Shown in pieces: positions 8,213 through 16,437 of a DNA stretch of 64,000 nt. The notes under the pieces were generated by a model. That model was given only the letters and a program-made list of their open reading frames with translations, was not told where the DNA came from and made no database searches. A program made the translations under genes and the position numbers. Numbering within the stretch: the first letter of the stretch is position 1; each line of letters begins with the position of its first letter. This DNA is from Alistipes sp. (GTDB taxonomy: Bacteria > Bacteroidota > Bacteroidia > Bacteroidales > Rikenellaceae), in assembly GCF_020026455.1 (NCBI RefSeq), contig NZ_JAHHQJ010000003.1:156572-220571 (forward strand), read 5' to 3'.

Positions 8213-9127
8213 TCAATGCCGGCGCTGCTGCCAGCGTTGCACGATTGTCTCGCCCCGGAAGTAGATGAGCAGCGAGCTGACGATGACCACCATACCCGCC
8301 ACGGTGCTGAAATCGGGGTATTCGCCGGGCAGCATGATCCAGCTGAGCACCGCCCCCAGGACGGGATTGATCAAACGGCACATGTTGATGTCGCTGACCT
8401 TCGCCCCCTTCGTGCGCAGGGCCATGAACCAGAAACTGAAGGCGAAGACCGAGATGAAGACCAGCACGCCGAGACTGGCATAGAACCCAAAGGGTTTGGC
8501 CCAGAAGGGGTGAAAACCCTCCGCCGAGACCCCTACGCCGTAGATCAGCAGGCCGCCGAAGAACATCTGCACGGCATTCAGGAAAATCGGGTCGACCTTG
8601 CCCTTGTCCTCCGAAACCGAGATCGCGGAATAGCCCTGGAACAGAATGCAGGCCAGCAGCAGGACGATACCCCCGATGCCGCGCCAGTCGAGCGGCGAAC
8701 CGTCGCTGCCCGTACCGACGATCAGCAGCAGCCCCGCGAGGCTCACCGCAAGGCTCACGACCTTGTACCGGTTCAGACGGTCGTTGCTGGCCACGAGATG
8801 CGCCAGCAGCACGTTGATCAGCGGCGTGAGGCCCATGACGATCGAACCGATGGCCCCGCTGACGAAATCGACCCCGAAATAGAAAGCCGTATAGCCCAGG
8901 AACATGTTGATCAGAATCAGATTGGCGAAGAGCCTCCGGTGGTGCATGATCTCGCACCACATGCCGCGATGCCAGGTGTAGGCGAAGAGAATGATCCCGA
9001 CAATGGTGAAGCGCAGACCCGCGAAATTCATCGGCGTAAAATCGTAGCTCAGCCCCTGCTTGATGAACGGATTGACAATCGCCCACAATACCGAGGCCAG
9101 CATGGCATAGAGTATTCCTTTTTTCAT
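8213..9127 (-). CDS. EamA/DMT-family transporter
   Basis: A 304-residue inner-membrane protein with about ten hydrophobic helices in two EamA repeats (first around residues 5-135, second around 150-290), typical of the drug/metabolite transporter superfamily. The substrate cannot be read from sequence. The frame stays open upstream into a GC-rich region, but a TACCTTTG promoter element at 9147-9154 places transcription start near 9141, so the ATG at 9127 (MKKGILYAML) is chosen; one at 9136 (MHAMKK) would leave almost no leader. It converges on aqpZ. Confidence 0.88.
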   Translation of the reverse strand: MKKGILYAMLASVLWAIVNPFIKQGLSYDFTPMNFAGLRFTIVGIILFAYTWHRGMWCEIMHHRRLFANLILINMFLGYTAFYFGVDFVSGAIGSIVMGLTPLINVLLAHLVASNDRLNRYKVVSLAVSLAGLLLIVGTGSDGSPLDWRGIGGIVLLLACILFQGYSAISVSEDKGKVDPIFLNAVQMFFGGLLIYGVGVSAEGFHPFWAKPFGFYASLGVLVFISVFAFSFWFMALRTKGAKVSDINMCRLINPVLGAVLSWIMLPGEYPDFSTVAGMVVIVSSLLIYFRGETIVQRWQQRRH

Positions 9128-9146
9128 AGCGTGCATTTTTTCGCCG

Positions 9147-9178
9147 CAAAGGTACAAAAAACAGGCGGCAAAACGAAA
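9147..9178 (-). promoter_or_regulatory. Promoter of the EamA transporter
   Basis: On the minus strand TTTC (9175-9178), 20 bases, then TACCTTTG (9147-9154). The -7 element is exact; the -33 element deviates by one base. It sets the start codon of the transporter. Confidence 0.6.
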
Positions 9179-9318
9179 CCGCCCCGGCCCGAATGCACGC
9201 CCCGACCCGGAATTCCCCCTCTTTCCGCTGGAAGACCGCAGAGCGAGCCCCCGCCCCGCCCCGTCCCGCACCCGCCCCGAATGCAGGGCTCGGACCGGGA
9301 TCTCCCGGGCATCACGAA

Positions 9319-9368
9319 GAACGGGACGGATGGATCCGTACCCGAGGTACCTTCCATTCGTCCCGTTC
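9319..9368 (-). terminator. Large hairpin downstream of groL
   Basis: A 16-bp stem (GAACGGGACGGATGGA pairing with TCCATTCGTCCCGTTC, one G-T) encloses a smaller GTACC/GGTAC stem. It starts about 40 bases past the groL stop. No T run follows, so it may stabilise the mRNA 3' end as well as terminate. Confidence 0.55.
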
Positions 9369-9408
9369 GAGGGGTGTGCGGAAATATCCGCTTATCGATG
9401 CAAGTCCG

Positions 9409-11040
9409 TTACATCATGCCGCCCATACCGCCTGCGGGCATTGCTGGCATGGCGGGAGCGTCGGACTTCTTCTCGGCCAGCACGCACTCCGTGGTGAGGA
9501 ACATCGAAGCGATTGACGCGGCGTTCTCCAGCGCTACGCGCGACACCTTCGTCGGGTCGATGATACCGGCTTTCAGCAGGTCCTCATACTTGTCGTCGCG
9601 GGCGTTGTAGCCGAAGGCATCCTTGCCTTCCTTCACCTTGTTGACAACCACCGAACCCTCGCCGCCGGCGTTCTCGACGATCTGGCGGAGCGGCTCCTCA
9701 ATGGCGCGTTTCACGATCTGAATACCCGTCGTCTGGTCCTCGTTCTGGCCCTTCATGCCTTCGAGAGCCGCCGTGGCACGGATGTAAGCCACGCCGCCGC
9801 CCGGGACGATACCCTCCTCGACGGCTGCGCGGGTTGCGGCCAGCGCGTCATCGACACGGTCCTTCTTCTCCTTCATCTCGACCTCCGTAGCGGCTCCGAC
9901 GTAAAGCACGGCAACACCGCCGGCCAGCTTGGCCAGACGCTCCTGCAGCTTCTCGCGGTCGTAATCCGACGTAGCCTTCTCGATCGACGCGCGGATCTGA
10001 CCCACACGGGCTGCGATCTCCTCCTTCTTGCCGGCACCGTCGACAATCGTGGTGTTCTCCTTGTTGAGCGTCACCTTGTCGGCCGAACCCAGCATCGCGA
10101 GCGTCGTATCCTCGATCTTCATGCCCTTGTCGGCCGAGATCACGGTTGCACCCGTCAGGACGGCGATGTCCTCAAGCATCTCCTTGCGACGGTCACCGAA
10201 TCCCGGAGCCTTGCAGGCGGCGATCTTCAGCGTACCGCGGAGTTTGTTGACAACCAGTGCCGACAGGGCCTCGCCATCGACATCCTCGGCGATGATCAGC
10301 AGTGCACGTCCGCTCTGAGCCACCGGCTCCAACACGCCCATCAGCTCCTTCATCGTCGAAACCTTCTTGTCCGTGATCAGGATATAGGGCTTCTCGAGCT
10401 GTGCCTCCATCTTCTCCGTGTCGGTGATGAAGTAAGCCGAAATATAGCCGCGGTCGAACTGCATGCCCTCAACCACCTCGACATGGGTCTCGGTTCCCTT
10501 GGCCTCCTCAACGGTGATGACACCCTCGTTGTTGACCTTGGCCATCGCCTCGGCGATCAGCTTACCGATCGTCTCGTCGTTGTTGGCCGAAATGGTGGCT
10601 ACCTGCTCGATCTTGGCGAAATCCGAGCCGACCTCCTGGCTCTGCTTCTTGAGCGATTCCACGACCGTCGCAACGGCCTTGTCGATACCGCGCTTCAGGT
10701 CCATCGGGTTGGCACCGGCCGTCACGTTCTTCAGGCCGACACCGATGATCGACTGAGCCAGCACGGTTGCGGTGGTCGTACCGTCACCTGCATCGTCGTT
10801 GGTCTTCGAAGCGACCTCGCGGACCATCTGGGCGCCCATGTTGGCGAACGCGTCCTCCAATTCCACCTCCTTGGCCACCGTCACACCGTCCTTGGTGATC
10901 TGCGGAGCACCGAATTTCTTGTCGATGATCACGTTGCGGCCTTTGGGGCCGAGTGTCACCTTAACGGCATTCGACAGCGCGTCGACACCCTCCTTGAGGA
11001 GTTCGCGCGCCTCTACGTTGTATTTGATATCCTTTGCCAT
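9409..11040 (-). CDS. groL: Chaperonin GroEL (60 kDa)
   Basis: Subunit of the double-ring ATP-driven folding chamber that works with GroES. The 543-residue product has normal length. The ATP-binding segment VTLGPKGRNV lies near residues 27-36 and GDGTTTATVLA near 86-96; the apical and intermediate domains are uninterrupted. The tail is the typical flexible GGMGGMM repeat. It lies 15 bases downstream of groS and forms the conserved groES-groEL operon. No CIRCE operator was found ahead of it. Confidence 0.98.
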   Translation of the reverse strand: MAKDIKYNVEARELLKEGVDALSNAVKVTLGPKGRNVIIDKKFGAPQITKDGVTVAKEVELEDAFANMGAQMVREVASKTNDDAGDGTTTATVLAQSIIGVGLKNVTAGANPMDLKRGIDKAVATVVESLKKQSQEVGSDFAKIEQVATISANNDETIGKLIAEAMAKVNNEGVITVEEAKGTETHVEVVEGMQFDRGYISAYFITDTEKMEAQLEKPYILITDKKVSTMKELMGVLEPVAQSGRALLIIAEDVDGEALSALVVNKLRGTLKIAACKAPGFGDRRKEMLEDIAVLTGATVISADKGMKIEDTTLAMLGSADKVTLNKENTTIVDGAGKKEEIAARVGQIRASIEKATSDYDREKLQERLAKLAGGVAVLYVGAATEVEMKEKKDRVDDALAATRAAVEEGIVPGGGVAYIRATAALEGMKGQNEDQTTGIQIVKRAIEEPLRQIVENAGGEGSVVVNKVKEGKDAFGYNARDDKYEDLLKAGIIDPTKVSRVALENAASIASMFLTTECVLAEKKSDAPAMPAMPAGGMGGMM

Positions 11041-11055
11041 GATTGTTTATCGATT

Positions 11056-11325
11056 TTAGATGATTGCCAAAATATCGTTCTGTTTCATGATGAGGTAGTC
11101 CACGCCGTCGACCTGAATCTCCTGCCCGGCATACTTGCCGTAGAGCACCTGGTCGCCCTCCTTGACCTCCATCTTGACCTCCGAGGTTCCGGGGCCTACC
11201 GCAACGACTTTACCTGCCAGGGGTTTTTCCTTTGCCGTGTCGGGAATGATCAATCCGCCGGCCGTCTTCTCCTCCGCGGGATTCGGGAGAATCAGCACGC
11301 GGTCCGATAATGGTTTTACGTTCAT
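11056..11325 (-). CDS. groS: Co-chaperonin GroES (10 kDa)
   Basis: Lid of the GroEL folding chamber. The 89-residue protein starts MNVKPLSDRVLI and contains the mobile loop region around EEKTAGGLIIPDTAKEKP (about 17-35) that contacts GroEL, then the beta-barrel VVAVGPG and VLYGKYAGQEI. Length is slightly short of the ~95 norm but complete. First gene of the groES-groEL operon. The 170 bases upstream hold no recognisable TAnnTTTG on this strand and no CIRCE repeat, so heat-shock control cannot be assigned from sequence. Confidence 0.97.
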   Translation of the reverse strand: MNVKPLSDRVLILPNPAEEKTAGGLIIPDTAKEKPLAGKVVAVGPGTSEVKMEVKEGDQVLYGKYAGQEIQVDGVDYLIMKQNDILAII

Positions 11326-11496
11326 AGCCTTGTGTTTTAAATTTGTTTGATATAATCTGTTTTATTCGCTTTCGCAACCTCTATCCCATCAATAGATGTG
11401 CCAACCGTTTTTTGGCAGATTTTGCGTGACAAAGGAGCAGAGACGACTGCCATTTTGTCATTTCCTTCATTTCCGGATGATTTTTCAGTCGTTTTT

Positions 11497-11528
11497 TTTG
11501 CACGGACCGAAAAAACATATTACATTTG
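11497..11528 (+). promoter_or_regulatory. tRNA-His promoter
   Basis: TTTG (11497-11500), 20 bases, TACATTTG (11521-11528): a full match to the Bacteroidetes promoter pattern, 30 bases before the mature tRNA. Confidence 0.8.
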
Positions 11529-11558
11529 CATCCCGATACGACAAATGCGTATCACACG

Positions 11559-11635
11559 GTGGATGTAGCTCAGTCGGTTAGAGCGTCGGATTGTGGTTCC
11601 GAAGGTCGTGGGTTCGAGCCCCATCTTCCACCCCA
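11559..11635 (+). tRNA. tRNA-His (GTG)
   Basis: Cloverleaf: acceptor GTGGATG/CTTCCAC, D stem GCTC/GAGC, anticodon stem TCGGA/TCCGA with loop TTGTGGT giving anticodon GTG, T stem GTGGG/CCCAT. CCA is encoded. The base before position 1 is G, able to serve as the extra G of tRNA-His opposite C73. Acceptor position 6:67 is a T-T mismatch. Its 3' end is duplicated at 26599. Confidence 0.97.
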
Positions 11636-11706
11636 GGGCGTAGAAAAAGAAAGCGCCAAAACAAGCAAAAAACCTTATGTATCCTCAGGATATGTAAGGT
11701 TTTTCG
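11613..11706 (+). repeat. Left copy of the tRNA-His direct repeat (attL-like)
   Basis: The first 23 bases (11613-11635) are the tRNA 3' end from the T loop through CCA and are identical to 26599-26621. Similarity continues with a few mismatches and one indel through the terminator hairpin, about 93 bases in total. This is the arrangement left by a tRNA-targeting site-specific integrase. Confidence 0.8.
11670..11705 (+). terminator. Terminator of tRNA-His
   Basis: AACCTTATGTATCC pairs with GGATATGTAAGGTT (3-base internal mismatch) around a short loop, followed by TTTTTCG. A diverged copy occurs at 26657-26690. Confidence 0.7.
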
Positions 11707-12028
11707 TTTTTGTACGGCTCCTGAAAATGCATTCTTAGGCAACGTGTTCGAGCCCAAATCGTGACCTGTTTTGCCTACGGACTGATACCGGAGACCGACC
11801 TGGCGGAAAGGAACCAGTCAAGTTCCTTTCCGCCCGATTGTTTTTAGGCCAGCCACTGCGACAGCAAAGCCGTGCAGGGGATGGGCAGTTAAAATATCCG
11901 GCGACAGTTCTTCTTTTCGTGAAGATCGTTCAATTCATCACCATACAGATCAAGCACGAAGCATAGCATGTTGTCCACGAGCGAGGCGTGCGGAGTTCTC
12001 CCAAGTCGAACCCCACAACTTCTATCGA
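11706..12028. other. Intergenic region with a perfect hairpin
   Basis: No gene is recognised. A perfect 13-bp inverted repeat GGCGGAAAGGAAC / GTTCCTTTCCGCC occupies 11802-11814 and 11822-11834, followed by a short T run (about 11840-11845), so it may be a terminator. A fragment at 11745-11753, TTCGAGCCC, repeats nine bases of the tRNA T loop. Confidence 0.5.
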
Positions 12029-12307
12029 ATGACTCATCAAAAAAAATGCAACACTCAAATCCCGACCCCAAGTTACAAATACCCGTTCCGGCTCAACAAG
12101 GAGCAGGAGAACCGCTTCCGGCAAATGCTTGCTGCCGCCGGATTGGAGCACAACCGCAGTCAGAGCATCGTCAAACGACTCTTTGCCGAGCGCTTCGAAG
12201 GTTATCCACCGTGCCCCGAGATTCTCGGTCCAGGAGAAGAGGCTATTCAACTTTTTAGTACCATATCACAGAATTTTTCTATTATTCTGCCAATTCTTTC
12301 TGAATAA
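12029..12307 (+). CDS. Small mobilisation-like protein, possibly truncated
   Basis: A 92-residue ORF in an AT-rich region just inside the tRNA-His end. The segment YPFRLNKEQENRFRQMLAAAGL followed by a basic helix and AERFEG resembles the N-terminal part of small Bacteroidetes mobilisation (MobC/ribbon-helix-helix type) proteins, which begin with a strand of similar form and a 'sxSxfik..lfg' helix. The C-terminal 25 residues look unrelated and may be out-of-family read-through. The match is from memory of the pattern only. If right, it marks an old integrative element; otherwise it is an orphan. Confidence 0.4.
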   Translation: MTHQKKCNTQIPTPSYKYPFRLNKEQENRFRQMLAAAGLEHNRSQSIVKRLFAERFEGYPPCPEILGPGEEAIQLFSTISQNFSIILPILSE

Positions 12308-12378
12308 TAAACACAGATAATTAGGAACAAAACGAAGTTTATCGAATTGTTTCGATAGCGTTTCTCGAGAAAATAAAT

Positions 12379-12386
12379 TAATTTTG
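12379..12386 (+). promoter_or_regulatory. -7 element ahead of the PUL1 regulator
   Basis: TAATTTTG fits TAnnTTTG, 51 bases before the regulator ATG, in AT-rich sequence. No TTTG at the proper spacing is seen. Confidence 0.45.
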
Positions 12387-12437
12387 TTTACACGGCCATC
12401 CGCTCAATGCATATTGAGACTTTTAGGCGACAAAATC

Positions 12438-15400
12438 ATGAAAAGATTTTTGACATCCATACTCCTTACCCTTGCATGTTGGATCCAGGTGCAAGCCTCG
12501 GAACACCTGCTCTGGAAAAACATCTCCGTCGGCAACATGCCGATGGCGGTCCATGCAATCACGCGTGCCGAAAACGGATTGACCTGGCTGGGAACCGACT
12601 ACGGCCTTTTCGGTTACGACGGATACAAAATATACGGATACGGCCCCGACAATGGATTTCCCAAATGCCAGATCTACGGGGTCGTATCCCGCAAAGGGAC
12701 GCTCTACCTCGGCACCAACAACGGTTTGCGGATTCTGGAAACCCAATCGGGAGCGGTGCGATACCCGGTTACCGATCACAACCCCTCCGAAATCCGCGCC
12801 ATGATCTCCGTGGAGGACAAATTATGGATCGGAGCTCTGTCCGGGCTGTACGAATACGATTTCCAGACCGACGAATTGCGGAAATTAACCTTGGATCTGC
12901 CTCACGAAGCCGTATATGCCCTTTTATACGATAGGGGACATCTCTATATCGGGACCTATCGCGGACTGTGCCGATACGACCTCTCTAACAACCGGATCGA
13001 GCCGATCAGGCTGGAATACCGGGGAACAGACAAATCCTCGATTTTTGTCAATGCGCTGGCTCTCGACCCCGGGAATTGGATCCTTCATGTCGGCACCGAA
13101 GGCAGCCTGCTCTCCTATGATCTGTCGGCGCAGCGCGTCGTGGTCGAAAATTTAAAGGGCAATTCGGTCAAATCACTGCAACTCTGTGCCAAAGACATTC
13201 TGGCGGGGACCGACAACGGGTTATATCTCCTCAGCGAGGAGCAGGAAACAACCTTGTACCGGCACGATTCACGCATTCCGGGCTCCATCGCCAACAACAT
13301 CATCTGGTCACTGAAGGTCGATACCGAAGGCAACCTGCTGGCCGGGACCGACACGGGGCTTTCGATCACCAATACCACCTCGGCCCTAAATATCATCCAG
13401 TTGAGCGCCATGACCGGACGCGGCGACGGCAACCAGATCTCCTCCATGCTGCGCGACACGGACGGCGCCTTGTGGCTCGGCGGACCCAACGGCATCATCC
13501 GCGCGGCGGACGAGGAGACAGAATGGTTCCTGCCCGGGAATGCAAACAGCGGGCTTTCGCACAACCGGGTCCGAGACATCTTCCAGGACCACAACGGAAC
13601 GGTCTGGGTTGCCACCGACGGCGGACTGAACCGTTTTGACAAACGCCGTCACCGCTTCGAGAGTTTCCACATCGAGGACGCCGACGGGAAATACAATGCC
13701 AACTGGTGTTACAGCGTCGTCGAGGATGCCGCTGCACACCTTTGGGTGGGCAGTTACCTGGGCGGCATCATGGCCGTGGACCCCGCAACACTGGGAGTCT
13801 GCAAGGTATGCCGGGCGCAACAGGCGATCAATACGGAGACGGGGCTTCCCAACAATCTGGTCAACCGGATCGCCCTGGACAGCCGGGGAACCCTGTGGGC
13901 CATCCTCTTCCGGGACGACTCCCTGATCCGGATCGACGACAACAGCCTGCAGCGCATCAGCGTAAAGGAGCTGACCGGCAACTCCCCCAACACGCTCTAC
14001 ATCGACCTGGACGACGAGATCTGGGTAGGAGCCACCGACAAACTCCTGCGGGTGTCGCAGGAGATGGAACAGACCCACGTATACCGGCTTCCGACCAGCG
14101 GATCGGGAAGCAACAACATCATCGACTTGGAAAAGGTCGGAGACAACCTGTGGATCGTCACCTCAACGGGTGTATGGACCTTGCAGAGCGATTCGGGCGA
14201 AGTCAATCTTTTGCCCGTTCCCGACCGATCATACTCCTCGATCTACCTCGACCCCGCCGACGGGGACGTTCTGCTGGGGAGCACTGACGAAATCATTCAG
14301 GTCAATCCCGCATGGATCGCCAGCGGCATCCGAAAAAAAGACGTGAACATCATGCGGGTAATCGTCGACGGAAAGGTCGCGTCGACCCCGTTTCTTGCGG
14401 AGACCGAGTTGTCAACCATCACGCTGAAATCCGCCTCCGACGAACTGAAGATCGAACTGAGTTCGCTCAACTGCAACCCGGTAATGACCTACCGCTACGC
14501 ATACCATATCCCCGGGATTACGGATGATTATGTGGTTCTGCCTCCGGGAGAGAGCACCCTGTCTGTTCCGCATCTGCCGTCCGGCTCCCACGAACTGCTC
14601 ATCAAGCATTACGACGCCGGAGCGACGCCGATAAAGCTACAGGTCAGGGTGCTCGCGCCGTGGTATGCACGCTGGTATGCCATCGGAGGCTACATACTCG
14701 TACTCGGCGGCGCAACGCTTTCGACAATCGTCCTGCTGCGGCGCCGCGACCGCAAACGTCTCGAACAGCGCGAACGCGACCAGACGTTGGCCAGCATCCG
14801 CCACAAGATGGAGTTCCTGACCAACATCTCGCACGAACTGAAAACCCCGCTTTCGATGATCCTCGGCCCGGTGAGCCAGTTGCGCGAGGAGGTCACGGAC
14901 AAGAAGATGAGCCACACGCTCGACGTAATTCACAAGAATGCCGTCCGGATCAACGAGATGGTGCATAAAACCGTCGAGATCGACCGGGTGGACCTCGAAA
15001 CGGAGGCCCCGATCATCCGCTCGCGGGTCGATGTCACGGAGTTCTGTCGGAGCATCTTCGACTCCTACGCGGAGGCCTGGCCGTCGGTGCATTTCGTCTT
15101 CACGGCGGACAACGAGCCCCTGACGGCGGAGTGGGATATCGTGAAGATGGAATCCGTCTTCAACAACCTCATCTCCAATGCGTGCATCTATTCGAAGGAG
15201 TATGCCACGATCGGATGCTCCATCCGACGGATCGGCAGTTCGATCGAAATCCGGGTTTCGGACGACGGCGTAGGAATCCCCGCCGGAGAGCAGCAATTGA
15301 TCTTCCAGCGGCTATTCCGCTCGTCGCGCACCGCCGAACTGAAGAACGGGACCGGCATCGGGCTCTATCTGGTCAAGCGCTATGTCGAGATGCACGGCGG

Positions 15401-16274
15401 GGAGATCGGCGTCGAGAGTTGCGAGAACATGGGCACGACCTTCACCGTCCGGCTTCCATACGAAGCACCCAAGGCGTCCGCAACCCCGACACAGGAGACA
15501 AACCCGGATCTGTCCAGGCCCCGGGTCCTCATTGTCGAGGACAACCGGGCCGTTGCCGAGTTCATCCGGGATATTCTTTCGGAGCGCTACGAGTGCCAGA
15601 TCGCCTCGAACGGTCGGGCCGGACTCGCCCTGCTACCGACCTTCCGCCCGGAGCTGATCCTCACCGACGAAATGATGCCCGTCATGCCGGGACTGGAAAT
15701 GTGCCGGCGCATCAAGGCGATGCCGGCCTTCGCATCGATCTCGATCATCATGGTGACGGCCCGAGAGGACAATGAGACGGAGACACAGGCGGCTCGGCTC
15801 GGCATCGACACGTTCCTCTCGAAGCCCTTTGAGGCACCCCTGCTGCGCGCCTTGGTGGAGCAGCGGCTGCAGGCGAAAAACGCAGTTCGGGAGTCGCTGC
15901 GCATCGAGCAGATCACGACCATTACGCCGATCGTCGCCGAATCGGGCAGCGAACGTCAGCTCGATCTGGTTACCCGCACGATCGAGGAACATATCGACGA
16001 CACCGAACTGAACGTGAAGACGCTGTGCGAAAAGACCGGGATCGGGAATAAACAGCTCTGCCGTCTGATCAAGAAATATGCGGGCGTCACGCCGGTCGAG
16101 TACATCCGCCAGATCCGCATAAAGAAGGCCGTCGTACTGCTGTCGCAGCACAAGTTCACCATTGCCGAGATCGCCTACATGGTAGGATTCGGAACGCCAT
16201 CGTACTTCACCAAATGTTTCATCGCCCAATACGGCTGCAAGCCGAGCCAATATTCGGAGACCTCCGGCCAATAA
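12438..16274 (+). CDS. Hybrid two-component system regulator (HTCS)
   Basis: One polypeptide of 1278 residues combining sensor kinase and transcription factor, which usually senses a periplasmic oligosaccharide and activates the neighbouring PUL. Order: signal peptide (1-20), two-component-type beta-propeller repeats (about 25-650, e.g. TWLGTDYGLFGYDG, LWIGALSGLYEYD), a Y_Y_Y-like domain (about 660-735), one membrane helix (about 745-765), HisKA with His799 in NISHELKTP, HATPase with NNLISNA and DDGVGIP, a receiver domain with Asp1077 in LILTDEMMP, and a C-terminal AraC-type DNA-binding domain (about 1180-1278). The ATG at 12438 is chosen because it gives the signal peptide. Likely activates the susC operon downstream. 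Confidence 0.95.
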   Translation: MKRFLTSILLTLACWIQVQASEHLLWKNISVGNMPMAVHAITRAENGLTWLGTDYGLFGYDGYKIYGYGPDNGFPKCQIYGVVSRKGTLYLGTNNGLRILETQSGAVRYPVTDHNPSEIRAMISVEDKLWIGALSGLYEYDFQTDELRKLTLDLPHEAVYALLYDRGHLYIGTYRGLCRYDLSNNRIEPIRLEYRGTDKSSIFVNALALDPGNWILHVGTEGSLLSYDLSAQRVVVENLKGNSVKSLQLCAKDILAGTDNGLYLLSEEQETTLYRHDSRIPGSIANNIIWSLKVDTEGNLLAGTDTGLSITNTTSALNIIQLSAMTGRGDGNQISSMLRDTDGALWLGGPNGIIRAADEETEWFLPGNANSGLSHNRVRDIFQDHNGTVWVATDGGLNRFDKRRHRFESFHIEDADGKYNANWCYSVVEDAAAHLWVGSYLGGIMAVDPATLGVCKVCRAQQAINTETGLPNNLVNRIALDSRGTLWAILFRDDSLIRIDDNSLQRISVKELTGNSPNTLYIDLDDEIWVGATDKLLRVSQEMEQTHVYRLPTSGSGSNNIIDLEKVGDNLWIVTSTGVWTLQSDSGEVNLLPVPDRSYSSIYLDPADGDVLLGSTDEIIQVNPAWIASGIRKKDVNIMRVIVDGKVASTPFLAETELSTITLKSASDELKIELSSLNCNPVMTYRYAYHIPGITDDYVVLPPGESTLSVPHLPSGSHELLIKHYDAGATPIKLQVRVLAPWYARWYAIGGYILVLGGATLSTIVLLRRRDRKRLEQRERDQTLASIRHKMEFLTNISHELKTPLSMILGPVSQLREEVTDKKMSHTLDVIHKNAVRINEMVHKTVEIDRVDLETEAPIIRSRVDVTEFCRSIFDSYAEAWPSVHFVFTADNEPLTAEWDIVKMESVFNNLISNACIYSKEYATIGCSIRRIGSSIEIRVSDDGVGIPAGEQQLIFQRLFRSSRTAELKNGTGIGLYLVKRYVEMHGGEIGVESCENMGTTFTVRLPYEAPKASATPTQETNPDLSRPRVLIVEDNRAVAEFIRDILSERYECQIASNGRAGLALLPTFRPELILTDEMMPVMPGLEMCRRIKAMPAFASISIIMVTAREDNETETQAARLGIDTFLSKPFEAPLLRALVEQRLQAKNAVRESLRIEQITTITPIVAESGSERQLDLVTRTIEEHIDDTELNVKTLCEKTGIGNKQLCRLIKKYAGVTPVEYIRQIRIKKAVVLLSQHKFTIAEIAYMVGFGTPSYFTKCFIAQYGCKPSQYSETSGQ

Positions 16275-16361
16275 GCCCTCCTACAAGCACACATGCGGAT
16301 CGATGTCCCATATGTTGCATGATTTGTCTTTTTTGTGCGAGACGGGTTCGTTGGGGTTCGG

Positions 16362-16369
16362 TACTTTTG
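16362..16369 (+). promoter_or_regulatory. -7 element of the PUL1 susC operon
   Basis: TACTTTTG fits TAnnTTTG, 68 bases before the susC start. The nearest TTTG is 26 bases upstream rather than 19-20, as might be expected for a promoter that needs the activator. Confidence 0.5.
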
Positions 16370-16437
16370 TGATGACGGCCGGGATGACCTCCGGCCAATT
16401 CGCCCCAATTCACTAACCAATTGAAAAGTCACGAAGT

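Noticed and set aside
7241..9610. Open frame of 789 codons on the plus strand
   Set aside because: It crosses the 3' part of the nucleotidyltransferase gene, aqpZ, a terminator, the antisense of the EamA gene and the groL end, and its sequence resembles no protein. High GC keeps frames open.
11326..11496. CIRCE or other heat-shock operator ahead of groES
   Set aside because: No TTAGCACTC-type inverted repeat is present in this interval.
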